Shown here one piece after another: positions 7,555 through 16,706 of a stretch of 43,412 nt of DNA. Source of the stretch: Opitutales bacterium (GTDB taxonomy: Bacteria; Verrucomicrobiota; Verrucomicrobiia; Opitutales; JAJFLR01); NCBI GenBank assembly GCA_021772565.1, contig JAJFLR010000122.1, forward strand, positions 1 through 43,412, written 5' to 3'. The position numbers and the translations under genes are program-made. The notes below the pieces were generated by a model, which searched no databases, was not told the DNA's origin, and saw only the letters and a list, made by a program, of their open reading frames with translations. The first letter of the stretch is position 1; every line of letters starts with the position of its first letter.

Positions 7555-8910
7555 CTAATCCAACACTTTGACATTAATCAAACCGTCATAAAACTGGTTG
7601 GATAAAATATCATGTTGTTTTAATGCAGCCCTACTGGAGACAATACAATTACTATCGTCTTTAACAATAACATATCCTCGTTTTAAAACTTTTTCAGGAC
7701 TAATCTGCAACAAACGAAGTTTAACATTATTGAATCTATCATTAGTAGTTTGAGCATTCAGTTTCAAATTATTGCCCATTTTATCTTTCAAAACATCTAA
7801 ATTTCTTGAAAGCAATTTGATTCGATCTACAATGGAAATTCCTGCTAATCTAGAATTAATATATTGAACTTTTTCTCTCTCTCTTGATATACAAATTTGA
7901 AATGCAGAATCTAAACGATTTGATAAATCATCTAATCGAAGTAAAGATTGCTCAACCCTGGATTGAGGTGATAATTTATCAATTGTACTTTCAAACAAAT
8001 CGATCTGATATTTTATTTTTTCAAATCTTTGTATAACAGTTTGATTAATTTGATCTGCAATATTAATTAATCTATCAACAGCATCAAAATATCCATCAGC
8101 AATTACTGCCGCAGCTGCTGAAGGAGTCTCAGCCCGGTAATCTGCAACAAAATCACATAACGTAAAATCTATTTCATGACCAACAGCAGATATTACAGGA
8201 ATCTTTGAATCTGCAATTGAACGAACAATCATTTCATCATTAAACGACCATAAATCTTCAATGCTTCCCCCTCCCCGTGTTAAAACCAATAACTCTATCT
8301 GATCGAAGAGCTGTGCAAGTTCAAGTGCTTGTTTAATTTCAATAACAGATTCTACACCTTGAACCCTAACTGGAAAAACAATAATGTTACCCCTCCATCC
8401 ACTTCTTTGAAGTATACTAATAAAGTCCCTAATTGCCGCGCCAGTGGGAGACGTTACTAGTCCAATTGTGCCAGGCAGTATGGGTAACGTTTTTTTCTTA
8501 TCTTTATCAAATAATCCCGCTTCTGCCAGTTTTTGTTTAACACGTTCAAATTCCAACTGCAAGCGACCGGCTCCATCCTCAACTAAATATCGAACAATTA
8601 TTTGATAATTACCTCTCGGTGGATACACAGTTAGCTGACCAAATATAATTACTGATATTCCATCTCTGATATCCATATTCAAGTTCACCGCATCACCTCT
8701 AAAGAGTACAGCTGTGATCTGACTACCTGAGTCTTTGAGTGAAAAATAACAATGACCACTGCCTTGTCTGCGAAAATTTGAAATTTCTCCACGCAGCCAA
8801 AATTCCGGCAATTCTGTTTCCAGAATTTTTTTAATATGATTAGTTATCTGCGTAACTGAATAGATAGAGTTATCCGGCGGCAACAAACTAGCTTCGATCC
8901 TGCTTTGCAT
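7555..8910 (-). CDS. xseA: Exodeoxyribonuclease VII large subunit
   Basis: This 451-residue protein is the large subunit of exonuclease VII, which degrades single-stranded DNA. An N-terminal OB fold (about 15-110) contains FWLRGEISNFRRQGSGHCYF. The catalytic domain contains GLVTSPTGAAIRDFI, RGGGSIEDLWSFNDE, and AVGHEIDFTLCDFVADYRAETPSAAA. A long coiled-coil segment follows (about 280-390). The length is normal. The small subunit gene xseB, often adjacent, is not seen in the window. The ATG overlaps the end of the upstream TVP38-like gene by 23 bp, which suggests translational coupling. Confidence 0.97.
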   Translation of the reverse strand: MQSRIEASLLPPDNSIYSVTQITNHIKKILETELPEFWLRGEISNFRRQGSGHCYFSLKDSGSQITAVLFRGDAVNLNMDIRDGISVIIFGQLTVYPPRGNYQIIVRYLVEDGAGRLQLEFERVKQKLAEAGLFDKDKKKTLPILPGTIGLVTSPTGAAIRDFISILQRSGWRGNIIVFPVRVQGVESVIEIKQALELAQLFDQIELLVLTRGGGSIEDLWSFNDEMIVRSIADSKIPVISAVGHEIDFTLCDFVADYRAETPSAAAAVIADGYFDAVDRLINIADQINQTVIQRFEKIKYQIDLFESTIDKLSPQSRVEQSLLRLDDLSNRLDSAFQICISREREKVQYINSRLAGISIVDRIKLLSRNLDVLKDKMGNNLKLNAQTTNDRFNNVKLRLLQISPEKVLKRGYVIVKDDSNCIVSSRAALKQHDILSNQFYDGLINVKVLD

Positions 8911-9559
8911 AATGATTTTTTAAAATTTTAGTCACAAATATTATTATAATTAATAACGATATACCTGCTATTGCCATGCCAGAATTACCTGAGAATAATG
9001 ACTGACCCACCAAAATAAATGCAATTGCGTAAGCTGCTTGCACAGCCCATGAAATAACCAAATATATTTTAAAAGGTATTCTAGCAAGACCGAGTAGATA
9101 GTTTTGAACAAACAATGGAACACCTGGTGCAATTCGAGTAATAAAAGTTACTCTTGCATATTCAGAAGTTGGAACTATCGGAATGGAATAATCCCATTTT
9201 TTGATCAACTGTTCTATAAAAGGTCGTAGATAGCCTGAGGCGATCCAGTAACTTAGAGAAACATTTAGAATAATTCCAAACGTCAGAATTAAAATGCTAA
9301 ACCAAACTCCATAAACAATGCTCAATATATAAAAAGGGCTAATTGGAACTCCAAATAATGGGAAGACAACCATACCGATAAAAAAAATTACCGGGTTCGT
9401 CCCTTTTAAAAATTTCCAAAAATTACTCATGAAAATTTTGGTGAATTCAATTATATTTTCATAATGATTAATTAAAAAATAACTCAGTAATAAAAATACC
9501 GAGATAAAAAATCCGAAAAAGAGGTACTTAGAATTTATTGTAGATTTTTTATTTAACAT
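8888..9559 (-). CDS. TVP38/TMEM64 (VTT domain) membrane protein
   Basis: This 223-residue inner-membrane protein belongs to the TVP38/TMEM64 group, related to DedA. Hydrophobic segments lie near 12-30, 56-80, 84-108, 160-185 and 195-212. The family motifs are FPLFGVPISPFYI near 66-78 and RIAPGVPLFVQNYLLGLAR near 142-160. Relatives are implicated in lipid scrambling or transport, but the substrate here is unknown. A longer frame starts with TTG at 9601; the ATG at 9559 puts the first helix in the normal place. It overlaps xseA by 23 bp and is probably co-transcribed with it. Confidence 0.88.
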   Translation of the reverse strand: MLNKKSTINSKYLFFGFFISVFLLLSYFLINHYENIIEFTKIFMSNFWKFLKGTNPVIFFIGMVVFPLFGVPISPFYILSIVYGVWFSILILTFGIILNVSLSYWIASGYLRPFIEQLIKKWDYSIPIVPTSEYARVTFITRIAPGVPLFVQNYLLGLARIPFKIYLVISWAVQAAYAIAFILVGQSLFSGNSGMAIAGISLLIIIIFVTKILKNHYAKQDRS

Positions 9560-9741
9560 ATTAAGGTTAAAATATTTATTTTTTCTAATTGAAATTTCCA
9601 AGATATGGATATATTAGTCATAATCAAACTCTCAATATTTAATAATTATCGCGCTTTAGATAATTAATTAAAAGCTACATTTAGAATACCCTGAATTTTT
9701 TTACTTTGAGATTTAAATTAACAAAAAGTCAATTTATTACC

Positions 9742-10206
9742 ATGTCTGGAATACCCCAAAAATCCGGGTTTACCCTTGTTGAAATAATGATAGTTGTCGT
9801 AATCATAGGATTGATCGTTACAATGGCAATTCCGTCATTTCGAATAGTTAGAGAACGATCACAAAACTCGTCATTCATCAGTGACTTAAGAGTGTTTAAG
9901 GGAGCTGTACAACAATATGCATTAGAAGTTGGTACTTTTCCGGCTGGAGGATCTCCCGGCGTTCCACCAGCCAGTTTCTCTGATTATATAATGAATTCCA
10001 AATATGCTGCGGCATCGCCAATAGGTGGTAACTGGCATACGATTGCTGATGAAAGAGGGGTTGATGCAGCTATTGGAGTTGAAAATTATATAATAGGCAC
10101 TGATCAATTAGTTGCAATTGATGAATTGATTGATGATGGTTCGACCACAACAGGATTCTTGCGGTCTTTAGGTGCAGATACTTACTATTGGATTATTGAA
10201 GAATAG
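9742..10206 (+). CDS. Type IV pilin-like protein (prepilin leader)
   Basis: This 154-residue protein starts with a nine-residue leader ending KSG, followed by FTLVEIMIVVVIIGLIV. That is a prepilin peptidase and N-methylation site, with glutamate at mature position 5. A hydrophobic helix is followed by a small globular domain with the spaced SPIGGNWH and a tail YYWIIEE. A truncated paralogue at 42691 shares the same architecture (TPIGGVWD and YYYILEE). It is likely a pseudopilin or minor pilin of a type II secretion or type IV pilus-like machine. No assembly genes are in the window. The frame can start at TTG 9706, but the ATG at 9742 gives a normal short leader. Confidence 0.9.
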   Translation: MSGIPQKSGFTLVEIMIVVVIIGLIVTMAIPSFRIVRERSQNSSFISDLRVFKGAVQQYALEVGTFPAGGSPGVPPASFSDYIMNSKYAAASPIGGNWHTIADERGVDAAIGVENYIIGTDQLVAIDELIDDGSTTTGFLRSLGADTYYWIIEE

Positions 10207-10216
10207 ACAGTAAACA

Positions 10217-11170
10217 TTAGTCTTCAAGAAGTTTAATTACCGCATCTCGAGAACTAACAATTTCTTCAGTCTCCAACCTTGGACTCATTTCTAGAACCAA
10301 TGTGTGTTCCGGCTTGAAAAACTTTTTAACTAAATCAAAATCTATTGTCCCGGATCCAACTGGTTGATGATCTCGTCCCGTTGCAGAAACATCGTGCAAA
10401 TGAAAACCAAAATGACGATTGCTGTTTTCTGTTAAAAGTTGTTCCTGTGTTATAATTCCTTCCTGCTGTTTAATCTGAGCATGTCCAACATCATGCCAAT
10501 AACCAATCCATTCCGGCTCAGGAAACTGACTTAAAAAAAATGCCATTTCATTATCTTGAGGTAATTCAATCAAACTCTCTCGATTTTCGATACACATTTT
10601 AACTTCGTTTTCGACAGCGTAGGGTAAAATTCTTAAATAGGAATCAATTAAAGTAGCAATATATTTGGCCTGCTTATTTTTTAATTTCAGTAATGCTTTT
10701 TCAACAATCTGATTATACTTGGGATCCATTTCAAGAGATTCCAGACTATGAGAATCTCTATATTTACTGATAGCATTATCCGGTCTAAAAAATTTAAAAG
10801 GATACGGGATACTGCCTGAATGAACAATCATTCTATCAGCACCCACCTGTTTGGCAAAATCAATCGTACGTTTTGTATATTGAAACCATAACTGCCGCAT
10901 CTGTGGATTTTGATCTGTCGGTTCATATAAATTGGGAGCTGCATAATTTATATGAGTAGGTAATGGACAAAAATTATGAACCGATGAAATTTTAATAATG
11001 CCCTCCTCAACAGCTCTCAATATCCCTTCTACCAGGACAACTTTTATTCCGTGGCTGAGTTCTGCATACTCAAAGCCTAAATCGGCCATTTCCTGAAGCA
11101 TTTCGTAGCCATCAGAATGTCGGTGCGAACACCAGCAGGATGATAGTGCAAGTCTGGGTTTTTTATCCAA
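10217..11170 (-). CDS. Sugar phosphate isomerase/epimerase-like TIM barrel
   Basis: This 317-residue protein fits the AP endonuclease family 2 / xylose isomerase-like TIM barrel group. Strand-like segments carry likely metal ligands: EYAELSHG near 34-41, RMIVHSG near 117-123, MCIENRES near 212-219, WHDVGHAQ near 244-251 and a late VLEMSPR. The gene starts with TTG at 11170; an in-frame TAA lies two codons upstream and no later ATG precedes the first strand, so TTG is the only workable start. Substrate cannot be told from the sequence. It ends 10 bp from the convergent pilin gene. Confidence 0.75.
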   Translation of the reverse strand: MDKKPRLALSSCWCSHRHSDGYEMLQEMADLGFEYAELSHGIKVVLVEGILRAVEEGIIKISSVHNFCPLPTHINYAAPNLYEPTDQNPQMRQLWFQYTKRTIDFAKQVGADRMIVHSGSIPYPFKFFRPDNAISKYRDSHSLESLEMDPKYNQIVEKALLKLKNKQAKYIATLIDSYLRILPYAVENEVKMCIENRESLIELPQDNEMAFFLSQFPEPEWIGYWHDVGHAQIKQQEGIITQEQLLTENSNRHFGFHLHDVSATGRDHQPVGSGTIDFDLVKKFFKPEHTLVLEMSPRLETEEIVSSRDAVIKLLED

Positions 11171-11252
11171 AGCTTATTTATTCTCTTATTTTAAATTTAA
11201 CTTAAAACTAAGACAGGTTATAGTAACTAATCGACCAAACCTGATAAAAATT

Positions 11253-11453
11253 TTACATATCAGCGTGCCGACGACGCAACATATCAGTAAACTTTTCAAC
11301 CTTTGTTTTACGCCTCTTAATTTCTGACGGCTTTTCAAAATAACGTTTTGCGCGAACATCACGAATGACTCCTTCGCGATCGAGCTTTCGCTTAAGGCGT
11401 CGCAACGCGCGTTCCATCGGTTCTCCTTTTCTTATTCTTACTTCTACTGGCAT
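11253..11453 (-). CDS. rpsU: 30S ribosomal protein S21
   Basis: This 66-residue basic protein is S21 of the small subunit. It opens with PVEVRIRKGEPMERALRRLKRKL, shortened here to its key parts: the VEVRIRKGE strand and the ALRRLKRK helix. It continues with VIRDVRAKRYFEKPSEIKR, the usual S21 core, and ends with a basic tail RRRHADM. A TTGACG box sits upstream on the minus strand at about 11505, but no convincing -10 accompanies it. The region behind its promoter holds a fumC remnant on the other strand. Confidence 0.96.
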   Translation of the reverse strand: MPVEVRIRKGEPMERALRRLKRKLDREGVIRDVRAKRYFEKPSEIKRRKTKVEKFTDMLRRRHADM

Positions 11454-11586
11454 AATTTTTTCTATTTAATGAGGTTGATTTTTAGTCAGGTTTTCACCCC
11501 ATCGTCAATATTTTTCTAAAAAGAAATAGACGCTCGTCATATTCCTTCCTAATTGCACTCATTTTCAAACATGTAATACTATAAAT

Positions 11587-11786
11587 ATGAGAACTGAATC
11601 TGATTCATTTGGTAAAATGGAAGTCCCCAATGATGTATTATACCGAGCATCTATACAACGATTTGTCTAAAATTATCTGATAAGTGGACAGTCACTGTCA
11701 ATTAGGTTCATCAAAGGATTATATCCGGTAAAATACGACTATATCGAATGCCATAAATGTTATCGTTTAAACCAAAAAATAATCAT
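11587..11786 (+). pseudogene. fumC: fumC (class II fumarate hydratase) 5' fragment
   Basis: Reading from ATG 11587 gives MRTESDSFGKMEVPNDVLYR, then ASIQRFV and a TAA at 11668-11670. The same frame continues as NYLISGQSLSIRFIKGLYPV and then KYDYIE. This follows the N-terminus of class II fumarases (RxExDSxGxxEVPxDxLWGAQTQRxVENFxISG, written as a pattern). The WG/YG of the active-site approach is changed to YR, and the homology stops near 11786, where a REP-like element begins. The rest of the enzyme, about 400 residues, is absent. It is a dead remnant. Confidence 0.8.
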
Positions 11787-11917
11787 GGATCGCCACGTCG
11801 CGCTACTCCTCGCGATGACAAAGTAAAAACCTTTATCATGTTTTCTCGTGATTATGTCGTCCCGATAAATCGAGACTCGGTAGCGAGCTCTGCCAAAGCA
11901 GAGTGTGGCAATCTATC
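11787..11917. repeat. REP-like inverted repeat pair
   Basis: Left arm 11787-11819 read on the minus strand runs GTCATCGCGAGGAGTAGCGC and ends GTGGCGATCC. Right arm 11856-11917 on the plus strand runs from GTCGTCCCGA to GTGGCAATCTATC. The two share their outer ends in inverted order, as in bacterial interspersed REP/BIME-like elements. The right arm also holds two hairpins: 11859-11876 (8-bp arms, one mismatch) and 11888-11903 (CTCTGC, loop CAAA, GCAGAG). It is more GC-rich than its surroundings. An 82-codon frame over it is an artefact. Confidence 0.7.
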
Positions 11918-12121
11918 TGAATTACGTCTATTGATTACATACACTGATTTATTTCGGTACCGAGTTGAAAACGACATCTACCAATTTATATTGCAGATGC
12001 TATAGTACCACAGCAAATGAAAATTTCGAACTGTTAATTATTACCTATAATTAAAGGTCAATTGCAGTAGCGAATTTGTATTAGCTAGTTGCTAACCTCA
12101 AAATGAGTTTTATAACCCAGG
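11918..12121. other. Gene-free tail of the rpsU to acyltransferase gap
   Basis: The stretch between the REP-like pair and the acyltransferase/GT9 stop codes for nothing I can support. No terminator hairpin with a T run was seen. It may hold further decayed fumarase sequence, but no frame showed it. Confidence 0.6.
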
Positions 12122-14023
12122 TTAAATAAATTCTCTAATAATTTCAAAAACCATTTCAGCTTTTATTTTATTTATTAAACTCCCTCCAATGTCTTTGCAA
12201 TCATCTGGTTGAATTATTATTTTTTTTGATTCAAAAATTGGTCTGGTACGGATTGGATTTGTTGGGCCGAATAACGCTACTAAAGGAATTCCCATTGCAT
12301 TAGCCAAATGCATGCCTCCGGAATCATTGCACACTATCAACTGACATTTGCATATTTCATCAGCAAATTGTTCGAGCGTTGTATTACCGACAAAATTTTC
12401 TATTCGATCCGATGAAATCTTTTTGATTATTTCATCAACAATCAGTTGATCAGTTTTTGTGCCGAAGAGATGAATTTTAACATCACTGCTTTCAACCAAA
12501 ATTTTATTGATCAAATCAGCCCAATTTTTTTGAGGCCATCGTTTTTCAGGATTGTTTTCAGATCCACAAATTAATCCGATAATTTTATTATGTGGATTTT
12601 TTTTTGTATCATTTTCAAAAGGCTGATAATTAATATCTCCATGCAGTCCAAAGTGCCTTAAAAATTTTTCCCAAACATCTGTCTGATGAATTTTGGCTTC
12701 ATCAATGTCTGTTGGCACCTGCCAGTTGTGAGTTAATAACGGTCGAGATTTTCCCGGTCTTAGCATACCAAAACGTTGCGGCGTTTTTGTTAAGTAAGCT
12801 TCCATATCTCCTCTGTATGAATTGGTAAATAAAATGAACGTATCTGGATATTTTGTTTTTAATTTTTTAAAAAACTTATAGTAACCCGATTTCTTTGGGG
12901 GTAATGCGATGAATGAATCAGCAACATTTAATTTTTCCAGAAGTTGAACAAATTCATTTTTAATTAGAAGAGTTATTTCTGCATCCGGTCGACTTGTCCG
13001 CAAAGTTCTGAGTAGAGGTAATGCCATAACTACATCGCCTAACCAATTCGGCATGCGAATCCAAAAACGTGTTTTCTTTGGAATAGACTTATAATTGTGA
13101 TACTCCCCTGCTTCACTTATATAATTCTTTTTTTGCAAAAGCCTCAATCTGTGCCGAGGTGTATCTTGATTCTTCCAACGTTTATGACTCCACAGCCAAT
13201 CGGAACATTGATCATCAGAAATTGAAAGGTGATTCTCCAGCCAGGCATTTGATGCTACAGTAACTGATATTGGTTCGGGATCACAGTTAAGCTGTTGTAG
13301 TTTTAATTCAGATTTCCAAAATCCGAGTCGATGGGAATAGATTATAATTGTTCGCGCATTAAATTTTTTTGCGATGATGCCAGGCAAATCAGTTGCCGAC
13401 GCAACTCTACCGAACAATGTAATGAGTGCACCACTATTGCCGGCATTCTGATCATAAAGTATAGAAAGCCATCCATTATCGCGGATAAGTGATAACGTTT
13501 TAGTCAATCCATCTTTTCTAGAAAACAATTCAAAGCCAAAACGTTCACGTGTGTCCTTCACCCAATTATTTAGATATTTATTTTCAAACGGTCTAAAAAT
13601 TGCACCCAAACGCGGAGGGTTGTCCAGCACTAATGGAACCAGAGGTAAGGTTTCCATTAAAGTAAAATGCGGCGTTAAGGCAATGCCTCCACTCCCCTCT
13701 TTTGTTAAGTGGGCAATTTGATCCAAGGTTTCGCTGGAAATTGTCAGACAGCTTTTTAATTTTTTTTCATTGAGCCAGGGCGAGACTAAAACAAACATAG
13801 TTAGCTCAATTAATCTTCGCAGACATTCTCTGGCAATGTTATGATGCCATTCTAAGGGCTTCTCGGGAAAAGCATGATGTAAGTTAGAAAGTGCCGTGTA
13901 TTTTCTTTTTGATGGAAGGTAATAAATCAAGTCACCTACTATCTTACAAATTAAATGACAGAATGATTCAGGAAATAGTGCAAGAATCCATCCGACAATC
14001 TTTAGAATGTAAACCAGAATCAC
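12122..14023 (-). CDS. Fusion: lipid A-type acyltransferase + GT9 heptosyltransferase
   Basis: This 633-residue protein joins two envelope enzymes. Residues 1-300 match the LpxL/HtrB acyltransferase family: an N-terminal hydrophobic helix, the catalytic HX4E motif at H119-E124 (HFTLME), FRPFENKYLN near 143-152 and YDQNAG near 190-195. Residues 319-633 match glycosyltransferase family 9 (ADP-heptose:LPS heptosyltransferase): RMPNWLGDVVMALPLLRTLR near 323-342, and the nucleotide-sugar motif NDSGGMHLANAMG, followed by VALFGPTNP, near 568-592. Both active regions look intact. It is expected at the inner face of the cytoplasmic membrane, acting on lipid A or a related lipid and on its core sugar. 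It lies 30 bp behind hisF in the same direction. The exact acyl donor and sugar are not readable. Confidence 0.88.
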   Translation of the reverse strand: MILVYILKIVGWILALFPESFCHLICKIVGDLIYYLPSKRKYTALSNLHHAFPEKPLEWHHNIARECLRRLIELTMFVLVSPWLNEKKLKSCLTISSETLDQIAHLTKEGSGGIALTPHFTLMETLPLVPLVLDNPPRLGAIFRPFENKYLNNWVKDTRERFGFELFSRKDGLTKTLSLIRDNGWLSILYDQNAGNSGALITLFGRVASATDLPGIIAKKFNARTIIIYSHRLGFWKSELKLQQLNCDPEPISVTVASNAWLENHLSISDDQCSDWLWSHKRWKNQDTPRHRLRLLQKKNYISEAGEYHNYKSIPKKTRFWIRMPNWLGDVVMALPLLRTLRTSRPDAEITLLIKNEFVQLLEKLNVADSFIALPPKKSGYYKFFKKLKTKYPDTFILFTNSYRGDMEAYLTKTPQRFGMLRPGKSRPLLTHNWQVPTDIDEAKIHQTDVWEKFLRHFGLHGDINYQPFENDTKKNPHNKIIGLICGSENNPEKRWPQKNWADLINKILVESSDVKIHLFGTKTDQLIVDEIIKKISSDRIENFVGNTTLEQFADEICKCQLIVCNDSGGMHLANAMGIPLVALFGPTNPIRTRPIFESKKIIIQPDDCKDIGGSLINKIKAEMVFEIIREFI

Positions 14024-14053
14024 GTTTTATTAATCTTTTTTAATATAACTCAA

Positions 14054-14821
14054 TTAAGTAACAATACGAACAGGTAACCCTGCATCGGCAAGTTTTCTTT
14101 TAGCTTCATAGATTGTAAACTGTCCAAAATGAAAAATTGATGCCGCCAGTACTGCACTGGCTTTTCCATTTTTCAAGACATCAACTAAATGATCAAGGTT
14201 TCCAGCACCACCAGATGCAATTACCGGAATTTCGACTGCTTCGCTAATTCTTTTTGTTAATTCAATATCGTAGCCGACTTGAGTTCCATCCTGATCCATG
14301 CTGGTTAATAAAATTTCACCGGCACCTAATTTAACTAATTTTTTGGCCCATTCAACGGCATCTAGATTTGCCGGATTTCGACCGCCGTGGGTATAAACTT
14401 GCCAACTATCTTCTCCGACAATTTTTTTTGCATCAATTGCTACAACAATACATTGATTGCCAAACTTATCAGATGCATCCTGCACCAGCTTTGGTTCTAA
14501 AATTGCAGCTGTGTTCAGACTTACTTTATCAGCTCCGGCATTGAGCATTTGTCGAATATTCTCTAAGTTTCTTAAACCGCCACCAACAGTTAGAGGCATA
14601 AAACATTCAGATGCGGTCTGTTCAACTACGTTATGCATAATTTCTCGATTGTCACTAGACGCTGTTATATCGAGAAAAACTAATTCATCAGCACCCTGTT
14701 TTTCATAAGCCTTGGCAATTTGAATAGGGTCACCGGCATCGCGTAGTTGTTTAAAATTAACCCCCTTGACGACACGACCCTCTGTAACATCCAAGCATGG
14801 AATTATACGAATACTTAGCAC
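14054..14821 (-). CDS. hisF: Imidazole glycerol phosphate synthase subunit HisF
   Basis: This 255-residue TIM barrel is the cyclase subunit that, with HisH, makes imidazole glycerol phosphate and AICAR in histidine synthesis. It opens [20 protein letters not shown], with catalytic D11 inside CLDV. The second catalytic aspartate lies in VVAIDAKK near 127-134. VIASGGAGN and the late AASIFHFGQ are phosphate-binding segments. The length is normal. It stands between two genes of other pathways rather than with other his genes, and is probably co-transcribed with them (gaps of 39 and 30 bp). Confidence 0.97.
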   Translation of the reverse strand: MLSIRIIPCLDVTEGRVVKGVNFKQLRDAGDPIQIAKAYEKQGADELVFLDITASSDNREIMHNVVEQTASECFMPLTVGGGLRNLENIRQMLNAGADKVSLNTAAILEPKLVQDASDKFGNQCIVVAIDAKKIVGEDSWQVYTHGGRNPANLDAVEWAKKLVKLGAGEILLTSMDQDGTQVGYDIELTKRISEAVEIPVIASGGAGNLDHLVDVLKNGKASAVLAASIFHFGQFTIYEAKRKLADAGLPVRIVT

Positions 14822-14860
14822 AACAAGATCTTTTTAATAAAAATTTTAGTAACTAAGAAT

Positions 14861-16621
14861 CTACTCACCAACCAAGGTAATGTCTGGCTCAAAAGTTACT
14901 TTTAGACGGTATTGTTGTTTTGGCCTCATTATCATAGGATGATCTCTGGTTAATGTCTGCAGGTAATTAATATTACCGTAATAAGTTTTATAATTTGGTT
15001 CGTTTGTTACATCTTCAGTATCACGCCATACTGCTTTAAAATCATCTCTTACCACATTGCATCTAACGCCCTCTTCACCAAATGTTAAAGTTGTTCCATT
15101 TCGATAATTTGAATGAGGTGAAGCAATCACCAATACATAACGCATACTGTTGAGTTTTACCTGACTTTTAACAGTAAAAATAAATTCACTGGTAATTTTA
15201 TTTCCACAAAATTCCCATGACACCTTGCAACTCCCTAGACCGGAAACCATTTCTTCATTTACAGTGATTAAATCGGGCTGTTCATAACGAAAATAAAACG
15301 AGTTTTTTAATCCGAGCCCGGTAGTACAGCGTTTACCATAAAAAGCAGGAACAATAACTTTTCCATCAAAGTTCAATTCCGGAAGCATTACAGGCAGAAA
15401 TTGATCAACCGGCCAATCGAATATACCGGGACAATGTGGAAATGAAAGAGAATCAGATTTTCCTTTTGCCGAAGCACCAACGAGTGGTAAATGAATATGC
15501 AATCCACACTCAGGATCATGATAAATAAATAATCCTTGTTCCTTGCGATTTCTCTTGTCAAAATTCACAAAGCGACCAGCTCTCTTATTTAAAAGATGTC
15601 TTGATTCCATTTTTCCCCCTATCGATCTAGCTAATCGAGCCCATTGACAGAGTGTTCGAGCACCGTCAAAATTTGCCATTCTAGAAGTATGGCGATCAAT
15701 TGTATTTCGTTCTTCATCTCGTATTACTAAAAAACCATGTTCCTGATCAAGATAGGTCATAAAGTAAAATTGAAAAAGCCGTCTTAAAATATCAGTATAA
15801 AATGGTTTTTGTGTATCAGAAATCCATCCATCGCGCATTGCCTGCATAATAATACTGATACTGTGTATTTGACCATAAGCTCCAATGCCATTACCAAAGC
15901 ACCAGCCCAAACCATCTTGTCTTACAAGGTCTGGCATAATTTTAATATATTTTTCTACACAAGTTCTTAAACTGGGAAGTTTACGTTCACGTAAATTTAA
16001 ATTAGCGGACAGTTGTAATGCTTGACGAATGAAGGTAAATGACATCAAACCATAAACATCAAAAACACCGCCCACACCTTTGTCAGATCCGTCATCAAAA
16101 TAATTACCTGAACTGTTTTGCTGAATTCGTTCAATAAATTTATCTATCAACTTGCCTGTTTCATCTTTTTTCGAAAGACCCATACTATAGCGAGTAACAG
16201 CCTTTGCTATGTTAAAAGCTTGATAATGATTCGTATAATCTGATCGAGCTAAAAGTCTTTGGTCTAATCTTTCGCGTGTGGGATCCAGTAGACGTTCCCA
16301 AACAGGATTACGATTTTTAGCCGGCCCAAACGAAAGCAAGGCCAGTGCTGCGTATGCTAACCCATTTTCATTTTCCTGATCACTAAATACCTGTAAAGTA
16401 ATACATCTTGCGACTAGATCAATTAGATCATAATCACCGAATTCAGTTTGATTTGTAACACGATAATACTCGCCAATTGCCAAGGCTGCATGTCCTGGTT
16501 CATCTATGCGAGTAGTCTCGCTACCGACAGGATCAATTGAACCATCCTCGTTGATAGCGTTTAAATTGTGACCCAATATTGATTGAGCCATGTCCAAGCA
16601 TTGATCGGCAAAATTTAGCAT
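14861..16621 (-). CDS. Unrecognised large protein, toroid-plus-beta-sandwich layout
   Basis: I do not recognise this 586-residue protein. Residues 1-350 read as repeated helix pairs with aromatic and histidine clusters (EPGHAALAIGEYYRV, DYTNHYQAFNIAKAV, GGVFDVYGLMSFTF, CFGNGIGAYGQIHS), like an alpha/alpha toroid of carbohydrate-active enzymes. Residues 390-586 read as beta-rich (SGLGSCKVSWEFCGNKITSE, TYYGNINYLQTL). This is the layout of polysaccharide lyases and some glycoside hydrolases, but no catalytic motif is certain. No signal peptide is present, so it should be cytoplasmic. It begins an apparent operon with hisF and the acyltransferase/GT9 gene and lies 85 bp behind metX. The assignment to a sugar enzyme is an inference. 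Confidence 0.6.
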   Translation of the reverse strand: MLNFADQCLDMAQSILGHNLNAINEDGSIDPVGSETTRIDEPGHAALAIGEYYRVTNQTEFGDYDLIDLVARCITLQVFSDQENENGLAYAALALLSFGPAKNRNPVWERLLDPTRERLDQRLLARSDYTNHYQAFNIAKAVTRYSMGLSKKDETGKLIDKFIERIQQNSSGNYFDDGSDKGVGGVFDVYGLMSFTFIRQALQLSANLNLRERKLPSLRTCVEKYIKIMPDLVRQDGLGWCFGNGIGAYGQIHSISIIMQAMRDGWISDTQKPFYTDILRRLFQFYFMTYLDQEHGFLVIRDEERNTIDRHTSRMANFDGARTLCQWARLARSIGGKMESRHLLNKRAGRFVNFDKRNRKEQGLFIYHDPECGLHIHLPLVGASAKGKSDSLSFPHCPGIFDWPVDQFLPVMLPELNFDGKVIVPAFYGKRCTTGLGLKNSFYFRYEQPDLITVNEEMVSGLGSCKVSWEFCGNKITSEFIFTVKSQVKLNSMRYVLVIASPHSNYRNGTTLTFGEEGVRCNVVRDDFKAVWRDTEDVTNEPNYKTYYGNINYLQTLTRDHPMIMRPKQQYRLKVTFEPDITLVGE

Positions 16622-16706
16622 TTAGAAAGCTGGGGTTTTTAGTTGAGGTGAATTAACCATGCAAGAAAATAATATGTATAAATATATTTTAATTAATCAA
16701 AAGAAT

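Noticed and set aside
11219-11252. Terminator behind rpsU (CAGGTT..AACCTG)
   Set aside because: The stem is six base pairs with a loop of about 18 bases and lacks a T run after it.
11757-12005. 82-codon plus-strand frame in the rpsU gap
   Set aside because: It covers the end of the fumC remnant (in the same frame) and the REP-like pair. Its peptide comes from the repeat and looks like no protein.
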